From Oopsacas minuta (lineage: Eukaryota; Porifera; Hexactinellida; Lyssacinosida; Leucopsacidae), in contig JAKMXF010000320.1 in the NCBI GenBank assembly GCA_024704765.1, forward strand, positions 301,480 through 365,479: DNA of 64,000 bases. The letters are read 5' to 3'. The notes beneath the pieces are model-generated. The model did no database searches. It was not told where the DNA came from and saw nothing but the letters and a program-made list of their open reading frames with translations. Of the stretch, positions 1 through 10,867 are shown piece by piece (positions within the stretch are counted from its first letter, which is position 1; every line of letters begins with the position of its first letter). The translations under genes and the position numbers were made by a program.

Positions 1-59
1 TTTACAACTGGAATTACTACTTGACAATCTTTACTTTTGTCTCATATTTACATTCTTCG

Positions 60-460
60 TATCATAAAAAGTCCCCGACAAATAAAACGTGGTCCAAAGG
101 AAATCTTTCAAAACGATGAGCAGAGGAAGAGAGTTAATCGACTCTATGAATCCTCTCAAATAATAGAAGCTAGACTTAAGAAGCAGCTTAATAACCATCT
201 AGCATATTTAGATAGCGAGAACGCAACTTAGCGGAATGCCCGTCTCAAGCGTCAGTTAGAATATGAAGTAGCTCAGAACGAAAACGAGAGCAATGAGAGA
301 TGCATTGCCCGTCTGAGCTATCGGAGAGGTTATAAATCCACAACAAAAGGTAGATCTAGAAAGAATCTCCTTAATGGCACTATACTTGAAGAGGAAGTAG
401 CATTGACTAAGATCATATTCAAAAAATGTTTCAAATGTCAATATTCAAAAATTAGTCACT
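60..460 (+). pseudogene. Arg-rich ~23-residue repeat ORF remnant (STPR-like)
   Basis: The + strand encodes a charged stretch with recurring 'ARLKKQ', 'ARLKRQLEYE' and 'ARLSYRRGY' segments about 20-25 residues apart, broken by one stop at about 229-231. The spacing and the A-R-L-x-x-x-R pattern resemble the STPR-type repeats (23-residue Arg/Leu-rich units) that often sit beside Helitron ORFs in invertebrates. That family assignment is from memory of the pattern. A similar repeat occurs at 53.6-53.9 kb just before the Helitron relic, which supports a shared origin. The left edge of the window cuts any upstream part. Function unknown; a nucleic-acid-binding role is inference only. Confidence 0.4.
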
Positions 461-639
461 CCTTTATTATTCTTCCCCTAGTATTATCTCTTAGCCTGCG
501 AAGTCGCGGCTTGCCAAAGTAGATATTTCCCTTTGTTCACCATTCTTTAATAAATGGCTTGTTGATTTGATCTTTCAGATTAACTTGAAAAATTATCACC
601 AATGAAATAACTGACACTCTCAAGTCTTTCAATATTTGA

Positions 640-2690
640 TATTAACAACTTCTTTGACTGTTAATATCTTTAATACCAGAAATTTAACAATCCAGAGAAT
701 CAAACTTTCATTGCCTAAGATGATTCATAAATTAAGAAAATTAGAGCAATCTTGTTGGATCGGTATAATGGTGAATTTTTGGGAACTTTTCATACAGAAT
801 TTTTGGCTTTGGGGCCATCCCCCATCTCCGGGCTCCCCAGAAGATTTGAGGATTTGGCCTCCTTGAGAAGACATAATTGAGTTGCAGATAGCTAATGGGG
901 ATACCCTTTTGAAGCAACATGTAGAGCAAGGGCTTTCAAATGCTCAGTCTACATCCAAGTTTTCGTGTGTTTCTCTGATAGAAGTAATTGACACTTGGAT
1001 CGAAAGAAGGCTCGTGTCCAATTTGAAATCGAGTCCATTATTTTCACTTTTGGCTGATGAATGTCAAGATGTGAGCACCCAAGAAGAGCTTTCCATTTGC
1101 GGTAGATGGGTGGCATCTATATATTTTGATAGAATTTTTTGTAAAACTTTGATCAAAATTTCTTATGTCGAACCTTGATCGAATGATGAAGAAGGCAAAT
1201 TTTGATCAAAGTTATACTAAAATGTCTTCAGTCGAACTTTGATCGAAAAAATTTCGTGCTCCACGACACCACAATATTCAGGGTGGCACCCCCTGACCCC
1301 CCATGTAATGCCACAATGCACCGGACTCGACTGATTTCAATCTAGGACGTGCTAGCACTTTACATTTTATTAATTAGAAAGAGTACCATTGGGAGGGGAT
1401 TAGAGATTTATTTCGCTACCTTATGGCCCTGGGAGTATTTATTTGTGTTCGTTATTAGCTACTAAAGGACGGGAGTGTGGAATTTATGCTAACTTTATGA
1501 TAGATGGAGTTTTTTGGATTGATTATTATTAATCTTTGTAAAATGGCGTATCGTTGGATTTTTTTGTTTTATTTTCTCCATTTTCGATCAAAGTTCACAT
1601 TTTCGATCAAGATTCTACAATTTTTCGATCAAAGTTTGACTGGAGACATTTGGGTAGAACTTTGATCAAAATTTGCCTTTTTCATCATTCGAGCATAGTT
1701 CGACATAAGAGAATTTGATCAAAGTTCTACAAAAAAATTCGATAGGTGGTAGATGGACATTCTTAAGAGCATTTCATGACCATACTCATATTCGATCTTT
1801 GGATGCTGAAACCCTTGCTAGTACAATCACTTCCTACGTGGAATCATAATGTTTGAATATCAATAGGCTAATAGGGCAGGATATGATGGGGCAGCTCCGT
1901 TCTCTGGAGGAATACTGGAGTTCAAAGGAGAATGTGTCCCTATCTGGTCATTCATGGTCAATTGCTCCTGTCATCGCCTATAGCTAGCTAGCATTCAGTC
2001 TGATTATGAGATCACAGTTTGTGCTTCTGTTGGTATAGTACGAGGGGCAGTACCTCCCTGACTATCACTAACAGTTTTCGCACAGCAGTCTTGATCCCTT
2101 TTGTCGATAAGTTAATCCAAAACATCCAAGTCGTTTTCCTGATGATGGTTTTGCAGTCGTTATTGCAATGTCAGTCTTCAATATACCTCAAGCAGATGAC
2201 CCTACATTTCGTACTTATGGACAGGAAGAAATCAAGCAATTAGGTGCTTTTTATAGAGAGGAAGCCGAAGTAGAATTTTAAGGTGTCAGTTTTCAGTTCC
2301 CTCCTTTAAATGACGGGGATGCACTTCTTTCTGAGTGACCTGTATTTAGAAGAGCGTTACTTCATGAAAAAGAAGCTTTCATGTTTTGCAATAAGCTACC
2401 AAGAGTCCTACTTTCCAGCAAGTATTCCAAGGAATCAAAAGGCTGACGCATATAATGGTATTTCCCTGAAATTTTCAAGTTGATTAACATTATGTTGACA
2501 TTTCCTGTAGGGACCACCACCGTTGAGAGGTCATTCAGCCAGGTGAACATAATAAAAACAAGGCTCCGCAACAGTCCAGAAATGAAGCTAGTTGACTTTG
2601 ATGAAGTTCTCGACTTATTTAGAGAAAAAATAGGGGTATCAGTCTATAAACTTTGCTCCTGTCATAACAGATCACATAATTAGTATGTAT
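640..2690 (+). pseudogene. hAT transposase pseudogene (ZMYM1/ZNF862-type, DUF4371-like), interrupted by a MITE
   Basis: Scattered frames on the + strand read as one hAT-superfamily transposase. A segment at about 885-1109 contains 'FSLLADECQDVSTQEELSIC', the core block around the first catalytic Asp of DUF4371/hAT proteins. After an insertion, 1748-1850 continues with a matching helical segment. About 2130-2280 has 'TYGQEEIKQLGAFY', typical of the region before the C terminus. 2480-2683 has 'PVGTTTVERSFSQVNIIKTR', the hAT C-terminal dimerisation motif. Several stops and frameshifts make it inactive. The coding order is correct, so this is one decayed copy rather than several. Terminal inverted repeats were not located. 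Confidence 0.75.
1110..1747. mobile_element. Long-TIR MITE inserted in the hAT pseudogene, 9-bp TSD
   Basis: About 125 bp at 1128-1252 returns as an imperfect inverted copy at about 1612-1745. Both arms are built from repeated palindromic TTTGATCAAA(G) units. The 9-mer GGTAGATGG occurs at 1101-1109 and again at 1748-1756, so the insert is flanked by an apparent 9-bp target-site duplication. The duplicated codons (Gly-Arg-Trp) fall in the interrupted hAT frame, which continues after the second copy. A long TIR with a 9-bp TSD is the habit of Mutator-like (MULE) elements. No coding capacity is seen inside; the middle (1,260-1,600) is unremarkable. Confidence 0.7.
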
Positions 2691-2833
2691 CATCATTGTG
2701 CTGATTTATCTATATCTTGGAGGAAAAATCCCAGGTTCCCTCTTTCCCTCTCCTCTGAATGAAATCTTGCTATTACCGAAATGGAACTTGCTAAAATTAC
2801 GACGTTTATCAAATAGACAAATCAAGTCCGAAT

Positions 2834-3124
2834 TAGAGGCGTAGTCGGGGTGGTGCGCTGTGGTGCGGTTCACCACCTTGGATGATGCGCATCATCTAAC
2901 ATGTTCTGACTAATGTGGGCTGAAATTAGTAAATGGTACTAAATTTTTAATAAATTTAACTTCTGTATGGTTTCAGGTAGTAGTGTTTTAGATTTTGGAC
3001 AATCTATTAAACAATTTATCTCTTTCTTCAGTTACTTGACAAAATTACTTAACAGCTCCCTAAAATTCAACACTACTCGCACCACCACCGCACCACCTTA
3101 ACCAAAGACTTGGTTACGCCACTG
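2834..3124. mobile_element. hAT-type MITE with 8-bp TSD
   Basis: A 291-bp insert flanked by perfect GTCCGAAT copies (2826-2833 and 3125-3132). Its ends are inverted (TAGAGGCGTAGTC at the left, GGTTACGCCACTG at the right), fitting the common hAT terminus CAGNGGCGTA. Subterminal GGTGGTGCG-type motifs are also inverted. Non-coding. Confidence 0.85.
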
Positions 3125-3249
3125 GTCCGAATGTATGACATTCTATCATATTTTCTTTCACTACCTCGATAATTGGCTACGTTTGTATAATTTATGACAA
3201 AAATTTAGATTGGTTATAATTGAATGACGATAAATTAATTGACTATCCA

Positions 3250-3655
3250 ATCCTGAGGGATGTGTTGAATAATTATGCGCAGAAATTGCTTTGACTGATG
3301 ACTTGCTTAAGGAAGTATGCTGTCTTTAACGAACTTATAGAATTATCAATGACTTCTTATTTAGCCGTAGACAAGCGTTGGGGTATCAGGGCCGGCGCCG
3401 CATATTAAAGCTTCGGGTGTCCATGATAATGGATAGTTAGTGTCTAAACAACCTTTACCATAGAGGATAATGTAAAGGTATTTCGTGACAGTGGGTGTAT
3501 GGCACCCAGAACACCCACAGTGACGCCGCCCTGGGTACATTACACGAAATAGCTTTCCCTGTAATAAGGAAATTATTATCTCCTATTTTTGATATCCCTG
3601 CATCTAATGCAGTGTGTGAACGAGTGTTCAGTTTATCAATGGTACATATATACTA
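3250..3655 (+). pseudogene. hAT transposase C-terminal fragment
   Basis: At about 3560-3650 the + strand reads 'DIPASNAVCERVFSLSM', which matches the hAT dimerisation motif (S-N-A-x-x-E-R-x-F-S). A weak helical segment upstream (about 3290-3375) could belong to the same copy, with a small MITE-like insert between them. The fragment stops within a few bases of the 3' end of the TPGS2 homologue on the other strand. The rest of the transposase is missing. Confidence 0.55.
3387..3533. mobile_element. Small MITE with CAGGGC ends
   Basis: About 147 bp begins CAGGGCCGGCGCC and ends with the near-inverse GACGCCGCCCTG. It sits inside the hAT fragment. A convincing 8-bp TSD is not present, so the edges are approximate. 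Non-coding. Confidence 0.5.
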
Positions 3656-3656
3656 G

Positions 3657-4262
3657 TTAATCTTCGATCAAGGTTAACTTGCCCATGATGTAATGCCACT
3701 GTTTAGCTACTGGGCTCAGAGGGACACCCTGTACTCTGTTTGGCCACTCCTCTAATCCAGCATAAGCTACCATTAGACGCAGGTAGTTAGTGAAGTTTTT
3801 TGTTAAGAACTCCATCTTCCCTCCGTGTCTAAGTAGAACGATAATTGGTTCCTCCCATATAGATTTTTCATCAATTTCCATACCAACTCTATCCTTGTAC
3901 AAGAGACATATGCTACCTACTGAAGGATTCTCATCTATTCTGATTATCTTGACAGGTAGATTAGAAAGCAAAAGTTGTTTTGTAATATGATTTATTTCTA
4001 TCATCACCATTTCCTTTAGCTCGCATATTGCCACTCTTCCTACCCGATATATGTTTGTACCTACCTTTATTGACCAAGTGAGTAACATTCCATTCTGGGT
4101 GAGGTAATACTCCTTAAGGTCAGTAGGCAAGAACACACAATGCTTGTACTCCCAAGATGACAGCTCGTTCTCTAACACTGGAGTTTGTGTTTTTATGTCT
4201 ATATCACAAACTTGGGGGTGTGAGTCAAGGGAATGCACCATACTTGAGAGTAATGTATCCAT
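3657..4262 (-). CDS. TPGS2: Tubulin polyglutamylase complex subunit 2 homologue
   Basis: 201 residues, intact. TPGS2 is a non-catalytic subunit of the neuronal/ciliary tubulin polyglutamylase complex (with TPGS1, TTLL1 and others) that adds glutamate chains to tubulin tails. Matches to the vertebrate protein, recalled from memory, run almost end to end: 'SSWEYKHCVFLPTDLKEYY' at residues 35-53, 'NGMLLTWSIKVG' at 57-68, 'SICLLYK' at 117-123, 'FLTKNFTNYLRLM' at 152-164, 'SPVAKQWHYI' at 183-192. This is the SMI1/KNR4-like fold region. The low-complexity C-terminal tail of the vertebrate protein is absent. The start used is the first Met, which lines up with the conserved N-terminal helix. The gene has no introns here, and hAT debris abuts its 3' end. 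No clear promoter or polyadenylation signal was seen. Confidence 0.85.
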   Translation of the reverse strand: MDTLLSSMVHSLDSHPQVCDIDIKTQTPVLENELSSWEYKHCVFLPTDLKEYYLTQNGMLLTWSIKVGTNIYRVGRVAICELKEMVMIEINHITKQLLLSNLPVKIIRIDENPSVGSICLLYKDRVGMEIDEKSIWEEPIIVLLRHGGKMEFLTKNFTNYLRLMVAYAGLEEWPNRVQGVPLSPVAKQWHYIMGKLTLIED

Positions 4263-4376
4263 TCTAGTATTATCAATAAAGTATGGATTGAATTAAAACG
4301 CTCTGAGACAGCTTAGTGCCTCAGGTTAGCTTAAGTATTCAACAGATAAATTTCTTGGTTCGATTCGTAAGTAGTA

Positions 4377-5130
4377 CAAGGGTTGTTCAATAAATAAGGA
4401 GGCTTTTTTTTCATTATTTATATAGTAAACCTATACTTATCATAATTGATTATCAAATGTTTCGATAAATTCCCCCTTTAACTTTATTCATCGTTTCCAT
4501 CGTTCTGGTAACTTTTCCAGCCCAGTGGTATAGTATTCTTTAGGGATCCCTTTTTCCCACTGTTGTATTTCGTACTCCAGCCGTTTGAAATCCTCAAATC
4601 TCTTCCCTCGAAGGGGTCTCTTCATCTCTCCAAACAGCCAGTAGTCGCTGGGAGCCAGGTCTGGACTATACGGGGGATGAGGGAGGCATTCGAATCCTAA
4701 GTCGTCAATTGCAGCCATTGTCTTGGAGCTTACATGGGGACTTGCGTTGTCATGTTTCAGCAATACGCCACGTGTCAACTTGCCTCGCCTCTCACGTTTA
4801 ATCGCATGATGCAATTCTTTCAATTCGTCAAGGTAATAATCACTGTTTATGGTGATCTTCTCAGGCAACCAGTCGAGGTGTATAATTCCTTCCCTATCCC
4901 AAAATAAGGTTGCCATTCTCTTCCCTGCTGATTTTGCGGCCTCTACCTTGATGGGTACAGGTTCATCACGTCTCTTCCACTGCTTCGATTGAGTTTTGCT
5001 CTCTAGTTTCTAATAATGAAACCAAGTTTCATCCCCCTTTACTATACGATCCAAAAAGTCTTCCTCTGAGCTGTATTAGCTAGAATATGAAATCGATATA
5101 TTAGTCTCATTACTTATTGAACAACCCTTG
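4377..5130 (-). mobile_element. mariner element, internally deleted (DD34D transposase remnant)
   Basis: Inverted ends CAAGGGTTGTTCAATAA (4377 onward) and its complement ending at 5130 are flanked by TA on both sides (4375-4376 and 5131-5132), the mariner signature. Inside, the minus strand (4488-4916, extending in frame to about 5050 with one stop) encodes the C-terminal two thirds of a mariner transposase: 'GDETWFHYY' around the first Asp, 'HDNASPH' with the second, and 'PPYSPDLAPSDYW' with the third. The last two are 34 residues apart (DD34D). The N-terminal DNA-binding half is deleted, so the element is 754 bp instead of about 1.3 kb and cannot be autonomous. Confidence 0.9.
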
Positions 5131-5803
5131 TATAATCGATTCTGAGAAGATTAGTAACGTATGAAGTTATGTAAATGGCGGATAGATATATTGATATATT
5201 CTTTAGTCCATAAATACCAGAAGTGTGAATCAATAATTAACATAATATTGCTTATTGTCATATTACTCATGTAAGAAAAAAGGAAGTCGAATAATTATTG
5301 AAAGTTGAAACCATTGTAGATAAATCTATACAGTTGAGGAAGTACTTGTAAATTTCGACAAAAGAACACAAATTAGAATAATTCTAACAAGTGAAGGTTA
5401 CCACGAAACCAGAGTTGTAATTAAGCCATTTAGTTGTTTTCTAAAAACAAAAGAAAATAAAATATTTGAAAATTTCAAATCATTTTTCAAATCAATTACG
5501 AATCACTTTTAATTCATGTTCAAATTTTGTTCAATTTTACAAATTTGGTGTCCAACTTCTCAATATTGTCCCTTTAGATGCATGTTTACTCCAACTAAAT
5601 TTCATTAGAATCGGAGTTCATTAAGGGTAGAGCAATCTACGGTAATACTATGTGGACTGCCATGGAAAATTTTGGAATTTTCATGGTCTGCGCAATTTAG
5701 TAGAAAACACAATGTCGAATATGGCAAATAACCGAATCGAGTACTCTAAGGGTGGTTTCATGTGTGAAGACAATACATTTTCACTGCTAAAATTGAATGT
5801 AGA
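5131..5803. other. Non-coding AT-rich stretch
   Basis: No convincing gene and no clear repeat structure were seen between the mariner and the Tigger-type MITE. Confidence 0.5.
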
Positions 5804-5869
5804 TACAACTCGGTTATAAAGTAATTTGTTTCTCTCCCTTGAGGGAACGTTATATCCGAGTTCTACTGT
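5804..5869. mobile_element. Tigger-type mini-MITE
   Basis: A short element with the same layout as the one at 21,162-21,229. It ends in ATCCGAGTTCTACTG, the inverse of the CAGTAGAACTCGGAT terminus seen at 37,059, and opens with the degraded inverse ACAACTCGGTTAT. A short (TA)n/(AC)n tract follows at 5873-5894. Confidence 0.6.
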
Positions 5870-5900
5870 GCGTATATATATACACACACACACAATGTAG

Positions 5901-6076
5901 TGTCCGAATAACGAACACGTTTGGACATTGTATCTATCCGTGTAGAGAATTGTCCGCTCCTCAGAGACTGCTTAAGTAGTAATTACATGCTAGACAAATT
6001 CAAAACGTGCCACAAGGTTTGTCCGTTGTAGGGGGTTGTCCGCTTCTTGGAGAGTCCGTTTTCGAAACTCTACTGT
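5901..6076. mobile_element. Second Tigger/pogo-like MITE
   Basis: Repeated GTCCG motifs (5901, 5949, 6021, 6038, 6055) and a right end reading GAAACTCTACTGTA resemble pogo/Tigger termini (CAGTAGAGTTTC when inverted). The left end is degenerate, so the boundaries are approximate. Confidence 0.45.
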
Positions 6077-7170
6077 ATATGTTTGTATGTCCAGAATTGA
6101 TTGAAGAAACTCGAGGACCAACCCAGGGCTGATTTTTGGCATACAAGGGTATTTTGGGTCTGGCTCGGACATGTTGAGTCTTCCAACGAAAATTCACACA
6201 TGACGAAATTATGACTTCTTTGTCACCTTTTTGGATTTTCGAAAAACTGCACAGGCACTATACATGATAGAAATTGAAATTTGAATCACAGTTACTCCTT
6301 TCTATGCCAAATTTCCTGAAGTCATGATTTAGACCAAATACAAACTCATCATGGAATGATTACGTCATCATGATTATACAAAAATTCGAAATTGTTCAAA
6401 TGTCGATCTATTCTAGAAATTCTAAATACCTGAGGCATAAAGGCCCAGATTACTAACCAAAAGCGACATAGCATCTCCAATGTCACCACAGGAGGCCACG
6501 GTATGTAATTTGGATGGACAATGGATAATAAAATCTTAAATTTTCTGCTATATTATAAACTCGAGGCACGAAGTGCCGAGTTTATCCAGCCACGTAGCCA
6601 CCAAAAGCACTAAGAAATATATGTTTAATACTTAAGCTAACCTGCAGCACTAAGCTCTCGCGGAGTGACATAACAAGCGAAGCCGCGCTAGTACAGATCA
6701 ATCGCCTTTAGTATAGATAATTAACAAAAGGAAATCAGCTAATAAGCATACTAAAGTCAATTAGTGTATTTACAATTTACAAGGAATATTGTTGCAAAAA
6801 ATTACCCAATGAAATTCAAGTTTTCAATAGACTACTACTTTTGCCATCGTAAGGAAACGTATCTAACTGTATCTTTAGTAGGCTTTGGATCAGTATAAAA
6901 AGAACACTAATTATCACTCAATTTTGGGGATGGCGCCATTCCAGGCTCTATTCAACATTAAACCTCCAATAGGATTATCTGAACTAGGAATCCCAGATGA
7001 AGCAGCGCACACTATTGTGTTTCGAAGATGACTTGAGGAGAGTGAGTGCCGATATTATTTGTGCACAAGATGAGGCTCCCGCAGAACTATATTTCTCTGA
7101 GTTTGAGGACGGATATCAACCTAATTTATTACATCCATTCCCAGAAGTATATAATCCCTACAACATCGAT
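6077..7170. repeat. Dispersed repeat sequence, no gene
   Basis: 6,120-6,400 is recognisably related to 32,240-32,470 and to 59,940-60,060 (shared motifs such as GGCTCGGAC, its inverse GTCCGAGCC, and GACCAAATACAAACTCATCA). 6,560-6,700 contains the GGCACGAAGTGCCGAG palindrome and the AAGCGAAGCCGCGCTAGT motif found at several other places in this window. 6,720-7,165 has short open frames but nothing recognisable. Confidence 0.55.
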
Positions 7171-7832
7171 GGTAACGGAACTTTCGTCCCAGGAAATTTC
7201 GTATCCGGAAATTTGGTCTCTTGGAATTTTCGTATCCAGAATTTTCGTACTCGGAATTTTGCATCCTTTAGCGGTTTTAGCAATGTTTATTTGTTTTATA
7301 GAAAAAAAGAAGATGGATAATGTTTCAAAAGATCGATATAAAGGTAGCAAGGTTGCAAAAAGGTGGTAGAAAGGGCGGGATTTATAAGATATGACGGGAT
7401 CATCAAGGGATATTTATTAGATTAGCTAGCTAAAAGGTTATATAAAGGGTTGATCGGGGATTTAATGCTAGAGTAGATTCTGATGAATGTTTTGTTTTGA
7501 TTTGCTATATGATGGTCTGGGGTGGGAGATATGTGTTAGCATAAGGGAAAAGATGATGGCTAGGTTTCGAACGGTCATTATTGTTGCTAAAGTCGACTGT
7601 AAGGTGTGTTATGTTTGGGAAATTGGGACCAGGAATTTTTTTCGAATTTTTAGCGGAATAAGTAGTGTTTCTTTGTTTTATAGAAAATGAAGATGGATAT
7701 CTATAGTGTTGCAAAAGATGGATATAATATGTAGAAAGGTACGAAAATTCCAGATACGAGATTTCCAAGAGACCATATTTCCGAGACCAAGTTTCCGGAT
7801 ACTAAATTTCCTGAGACGAAAGTTCCGCCATT
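7171..7832. mobile_element. MITE with TIRs built from 15-bp tandem units
   Basis: The left arm (about 7171-7265) is a run of 15-bp units of the form GGAAATTTCGTATCC. The right arm (about 7740-7832) is its inverse, matching unit for unit. The interior contains a direct repeat of about 85 bp (7255-7340 and 7635-7720). No coding capacity. The same unit type forms the inverted ends around the FLYWCH-MULE at 17.8-19.6 kb, so this may be its non-autonomous derivative. Confidence 0.65.
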
Positions 7833-8586
7833 CATATTATCCCATTGAAAATTGAGATTCAACTTACAAAATAATTTGGTTTAATGTTCCAAATTAGGGA
7901 GGGGGGGGCTAATTTTGAAAAATTTTCGGGTGCTGAATCTCTCATTTGGGGGACTAAAGCCCCAAAGTCCCCTTGGCCTCGCACCTGTCTGCTTAAAATT
8001 CAGTATCCTTTCTATAAAAAGTGGATGCTGGGACACCTTAGTATAGTTCACAATTTATTAAAATGGTTTGACGGTGCACATTTAGCAATTTCCAGAATGT
8101 ACAATGGTTAAATTCAATCCTGATTGCTTAAAATACAAATTTAATGTAAAGCTGAAATAATGAAAAGGAGCGCGGTCCATTTTCCTGGAGTGGGAGCCGC
8201 AGTCCTTTCTCAGTAGCGAGCGGTTGCGGGAGCGTTTAATGCTCTGAGTTACTGCAACTTATATTGACTCTTGACAGAGTTCCCAAACCCTATTAATAAC
8301 ACAGGCCTACACTTTTAGTTGTATTGATTTTGTCAACTGATATATACTAATTGTGTGTTGCTGATTCCGATTATTTAGTCAGTTTCTCCCTAATACGTCA
8401 AGTTACCTCACAATCCTATTACTACATTTATAGAACAAAATTGGTTTCAACCCTTATACGTTAGATTGGATCTATTAAATTTCTGAAAATATCAATATTT
8501 CATTCACTAAGAATAATGATATAATTGTTACTAATATGAATGGAAGAAAGTGATACTATAAACATGTAATATGAGCACTATTCAAT
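7833..8586. other. Non-coding stretch
   Basis: Contains a run of G (about 7900-7907) and a moderately GC-rich patch at 8,165-8,260. A weakly similar AGGAGCGC patch occurs near 37,840-37,900. No gene supported. Confidence 0.45.
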
Positions 8587-10185
8587 CTAAAAATTTCTCT
8601 TGTTTGACTTTCTTGAACGTTGTTCGTTAGGACAATCTCTTTTTAGGCACCAACAGTAATCTGCCATCATATGTGTGTCCCATCTTCCTTGATATCGCTG
8701 TTCCATCACTTTTATGTCTTGATGGAATCGTTCACCTTGTTCTTCACTCATATCACCTAGATTATCCGGAAATCTATCAAGATGGTCTCTCAAATAATGA
8801 ATTTTAATACTCATATTACAGCCAAGAGCATGATAGCTGTCGACTAACTCTGTGACTAGTTCTTTGTAGTTGGATGCCTTTTTATTACCAAGGAAATTAG
8901 AAACGACATTAGAGAAGCCTGCCACGCTCTCTTCTCTTCCTCGTTCATTGAATCTTTGAAGCTGTTATCTCTAAGTAACTTGCGAATCTGTGGACCTTTA
9001 AATATCCCTGCCTTTTTCTTCTCTTCACTGATTTATGGAAATAATTTCGGATATACTTGAAACAATATCTGTCTTTATCCAGTGCTTTGATGAATTGCTT
9101 CATTAAACCAAGCTTAAAGTGGAGAGGAGGTAGAATTATTTTATTTATATGTACCAGAGAGTTATACTGTCTCAATAACAAAGAAAATAGGGATACTTAG
9201 TGAACCCAGATTGTTGTCCTAATAGAAAGTTGACCATTTTGAGATCAACACAGATGACCCAATCATGTGCAGAGTAGTTAATAATCTCTCTAATATCTCT
9301 TTCACATTATGTACTCCTCTTTGAGTTTAACTGAATATCCTATAGGAATTGAACCGAATATATTTCCATTATGGAGTAGTACACATTTCAGACTCCTTTT
9401 GAAGCTGTTAATAAACAGCCTCCAGTCACTTGGATTGTAGTTCGGAACTCCCATTGCCAGTAGAAGACCCTCAACATTTGGACAAAACACCAAACCATTC
9501 TTTTCGCAGAAATACTGTTGAAACTCTTGCTCCCTGTAACGATATAATGTTACCTTTGTTCCTTGATGGAATAGATTCTTTTCTTTCAATCTAGTTGCAA
9601 GCAACTCAGAAGATTCTTTCGAGAGGTCAAGGTCACGAATTAAATCATTCAATTCCGCTTGGTTAAAGAGAGAAGGCTCCGAGGAAGGACCTCGAAAATC
9701 AACATCATATTCACAGTCATGATCATTGACTTCTGCAGAATTGGCACCATCTTCATCATCATGAGTCCGAGAAACTCTGTGAATATTGGTACAGGTAGAT
9801 CACTACAATGAGGGACTGGTCGAATAGCAGATTCTAAATTTGGGTAATTCAGCAGGTGTCTGTCACTCTTTTTGCAGCCCATAACATTTACCATGCAGAA
9901 ATACCAATCATCGAAATGACTTTTTGATTCTCTCCAAATCATAGGAATTCCGAAAGGGAGGTGTTTCTCTTTACCCTTACTCCAAGACCTCAATAATTCT
10001 ACACAAGATTTACAGACCTTATGAGGTGCCCAACTTTTGTCCTGGTCGCCCAGCTTAACTTTGAAATACGCATGGTAAGCTCTATTCACAAATTCAGTAA
10101 TATTCTGCATCTGAGGTTTCGGAGTATAGTAACCACAAATATAACAAAAAATGTCTGGAGAATTGAAACACTTTCTTTTCGACAT
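8587..10185 (-). pseudogene. Broken copy of an unclassified transposon-like protein family with an N-terminal Cys-rich module
   Basis: Four minus-strand pieces read in order as one protein. The N-terminal piece (10185 to about 9780) has 'CYICG' and 'VCKSCVELLRSW', two CxxC pairs that look zinc-binding, then 'GIPMIWRE' and 'RPVPHCSDLPVP'. After a frameshift near 9780 comes 'RDLDLSKESSELLATRLKEK' (from about 9652 down) with 'CPNVEGLL' and 'FIDSSKRSLK'-like sequence (here 'FINSFKRSLKCVLLHNGN'). Near 9290-9190 is 'WVICVDLKMVNFLLGQQSG'. Then 'ILPPLHFKLGLMKQFIKALD', and finally 'GERFHQDIKVMEQRYQGRW' and 'MADYCWCLKRD' (8600-8730). I recall this signature from many uncharacterised predicted proteins in invertebrate genomes, in high copy number. 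No transposase superfamily is assigned. At least two frameshifts and an internal deletion near 9185 inactivate this copy. Confidence 0.7.
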
Positions 10186-10503
10186 ATCAACAAAATAGAA
10201 TAACAGACTAGTTAAAAACCAATAAGCAAATAAGACTATTTGAATATATATACTATGTACATAATGTTATTGTTGTAATATGTAATCATGATGAATTTTT
10301 GGCAAATGTCGAAATTTTTCTGAAAATGTAGTTATATGGTTGTGAAAAAACCTGACGTGATAGGAAAAAACTGAATAGATATTCAGAATCAGCGCACCTA
10401 AATTAGTCTAAATCAGTGATCAAAATATAAACAGCTGCAGTATAACATTTTTTAATGCCAATAGAACCAGAGCCTACGCACCTTTTCATTGACCAAATTT
10501 TCA

Positions 10504-10867
10504 TGTACCATGGGTTACTTCAAGTCGATTATATTTGACTTACAATTCTATTTTTATTGATAAATCAAAATCGGTGCATTTAAGCTCGAATAAATGTATA
10601 ATTGATGGTTAATAAATTATGGAAGCCATATTATCCAACTATTACCAGTTTGTAATGACATCATCTGTTTGGTTAGAAGGGAAAATGTTGTTAAAAGTGT
10701 ACCATTTTTAACAACATTTTTCAATTCCAACCAAATAATATGGCTTCCGTAATTAATTAACCATCAATTATACATTTATTCGAGCTTAAATGCACCGATT
10801 TTGTTTTATCAATAAAATAGAATTGTAAGTCAAATTTAATAAACTTGAAGTAATCCATGGTACATGA
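10504..10867. mobile_element. Fold-back element A
   Basis: A left arm of about 130 bp (10504-10632) is repeated inverted at 10736-10867. The loop holds a second hairpin (ATGTTGTTAAAA against TTTTTAACAACAT). It shares arm sequence with element B, for example TTATTCGAGC and the TGACATCATCTGTT segment. Non-coding. Confidence 0.75.

Noticed and set aside
4340-4375. tRNA-like B box (GGTTCGATTC)
   Set aside because: No matching A box, acceptor stem or cloverleaf could be drawn around it.
5990-6197. Two overlapping minus-strand ORFs
   Set aside because: They lie in a dispersed repeat and a MITE, with no motif and no frame preference.
7180-7270. Pentapeptide-repeat protein ('GNFVSGNLVSWNFRI...')
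   Set aside because: The five-residue periodicity comes from the 15-bp DNA unit of an inverted-repeat terminus. The same array occurs inverted at the other end and is not part of a conserved coding frame.
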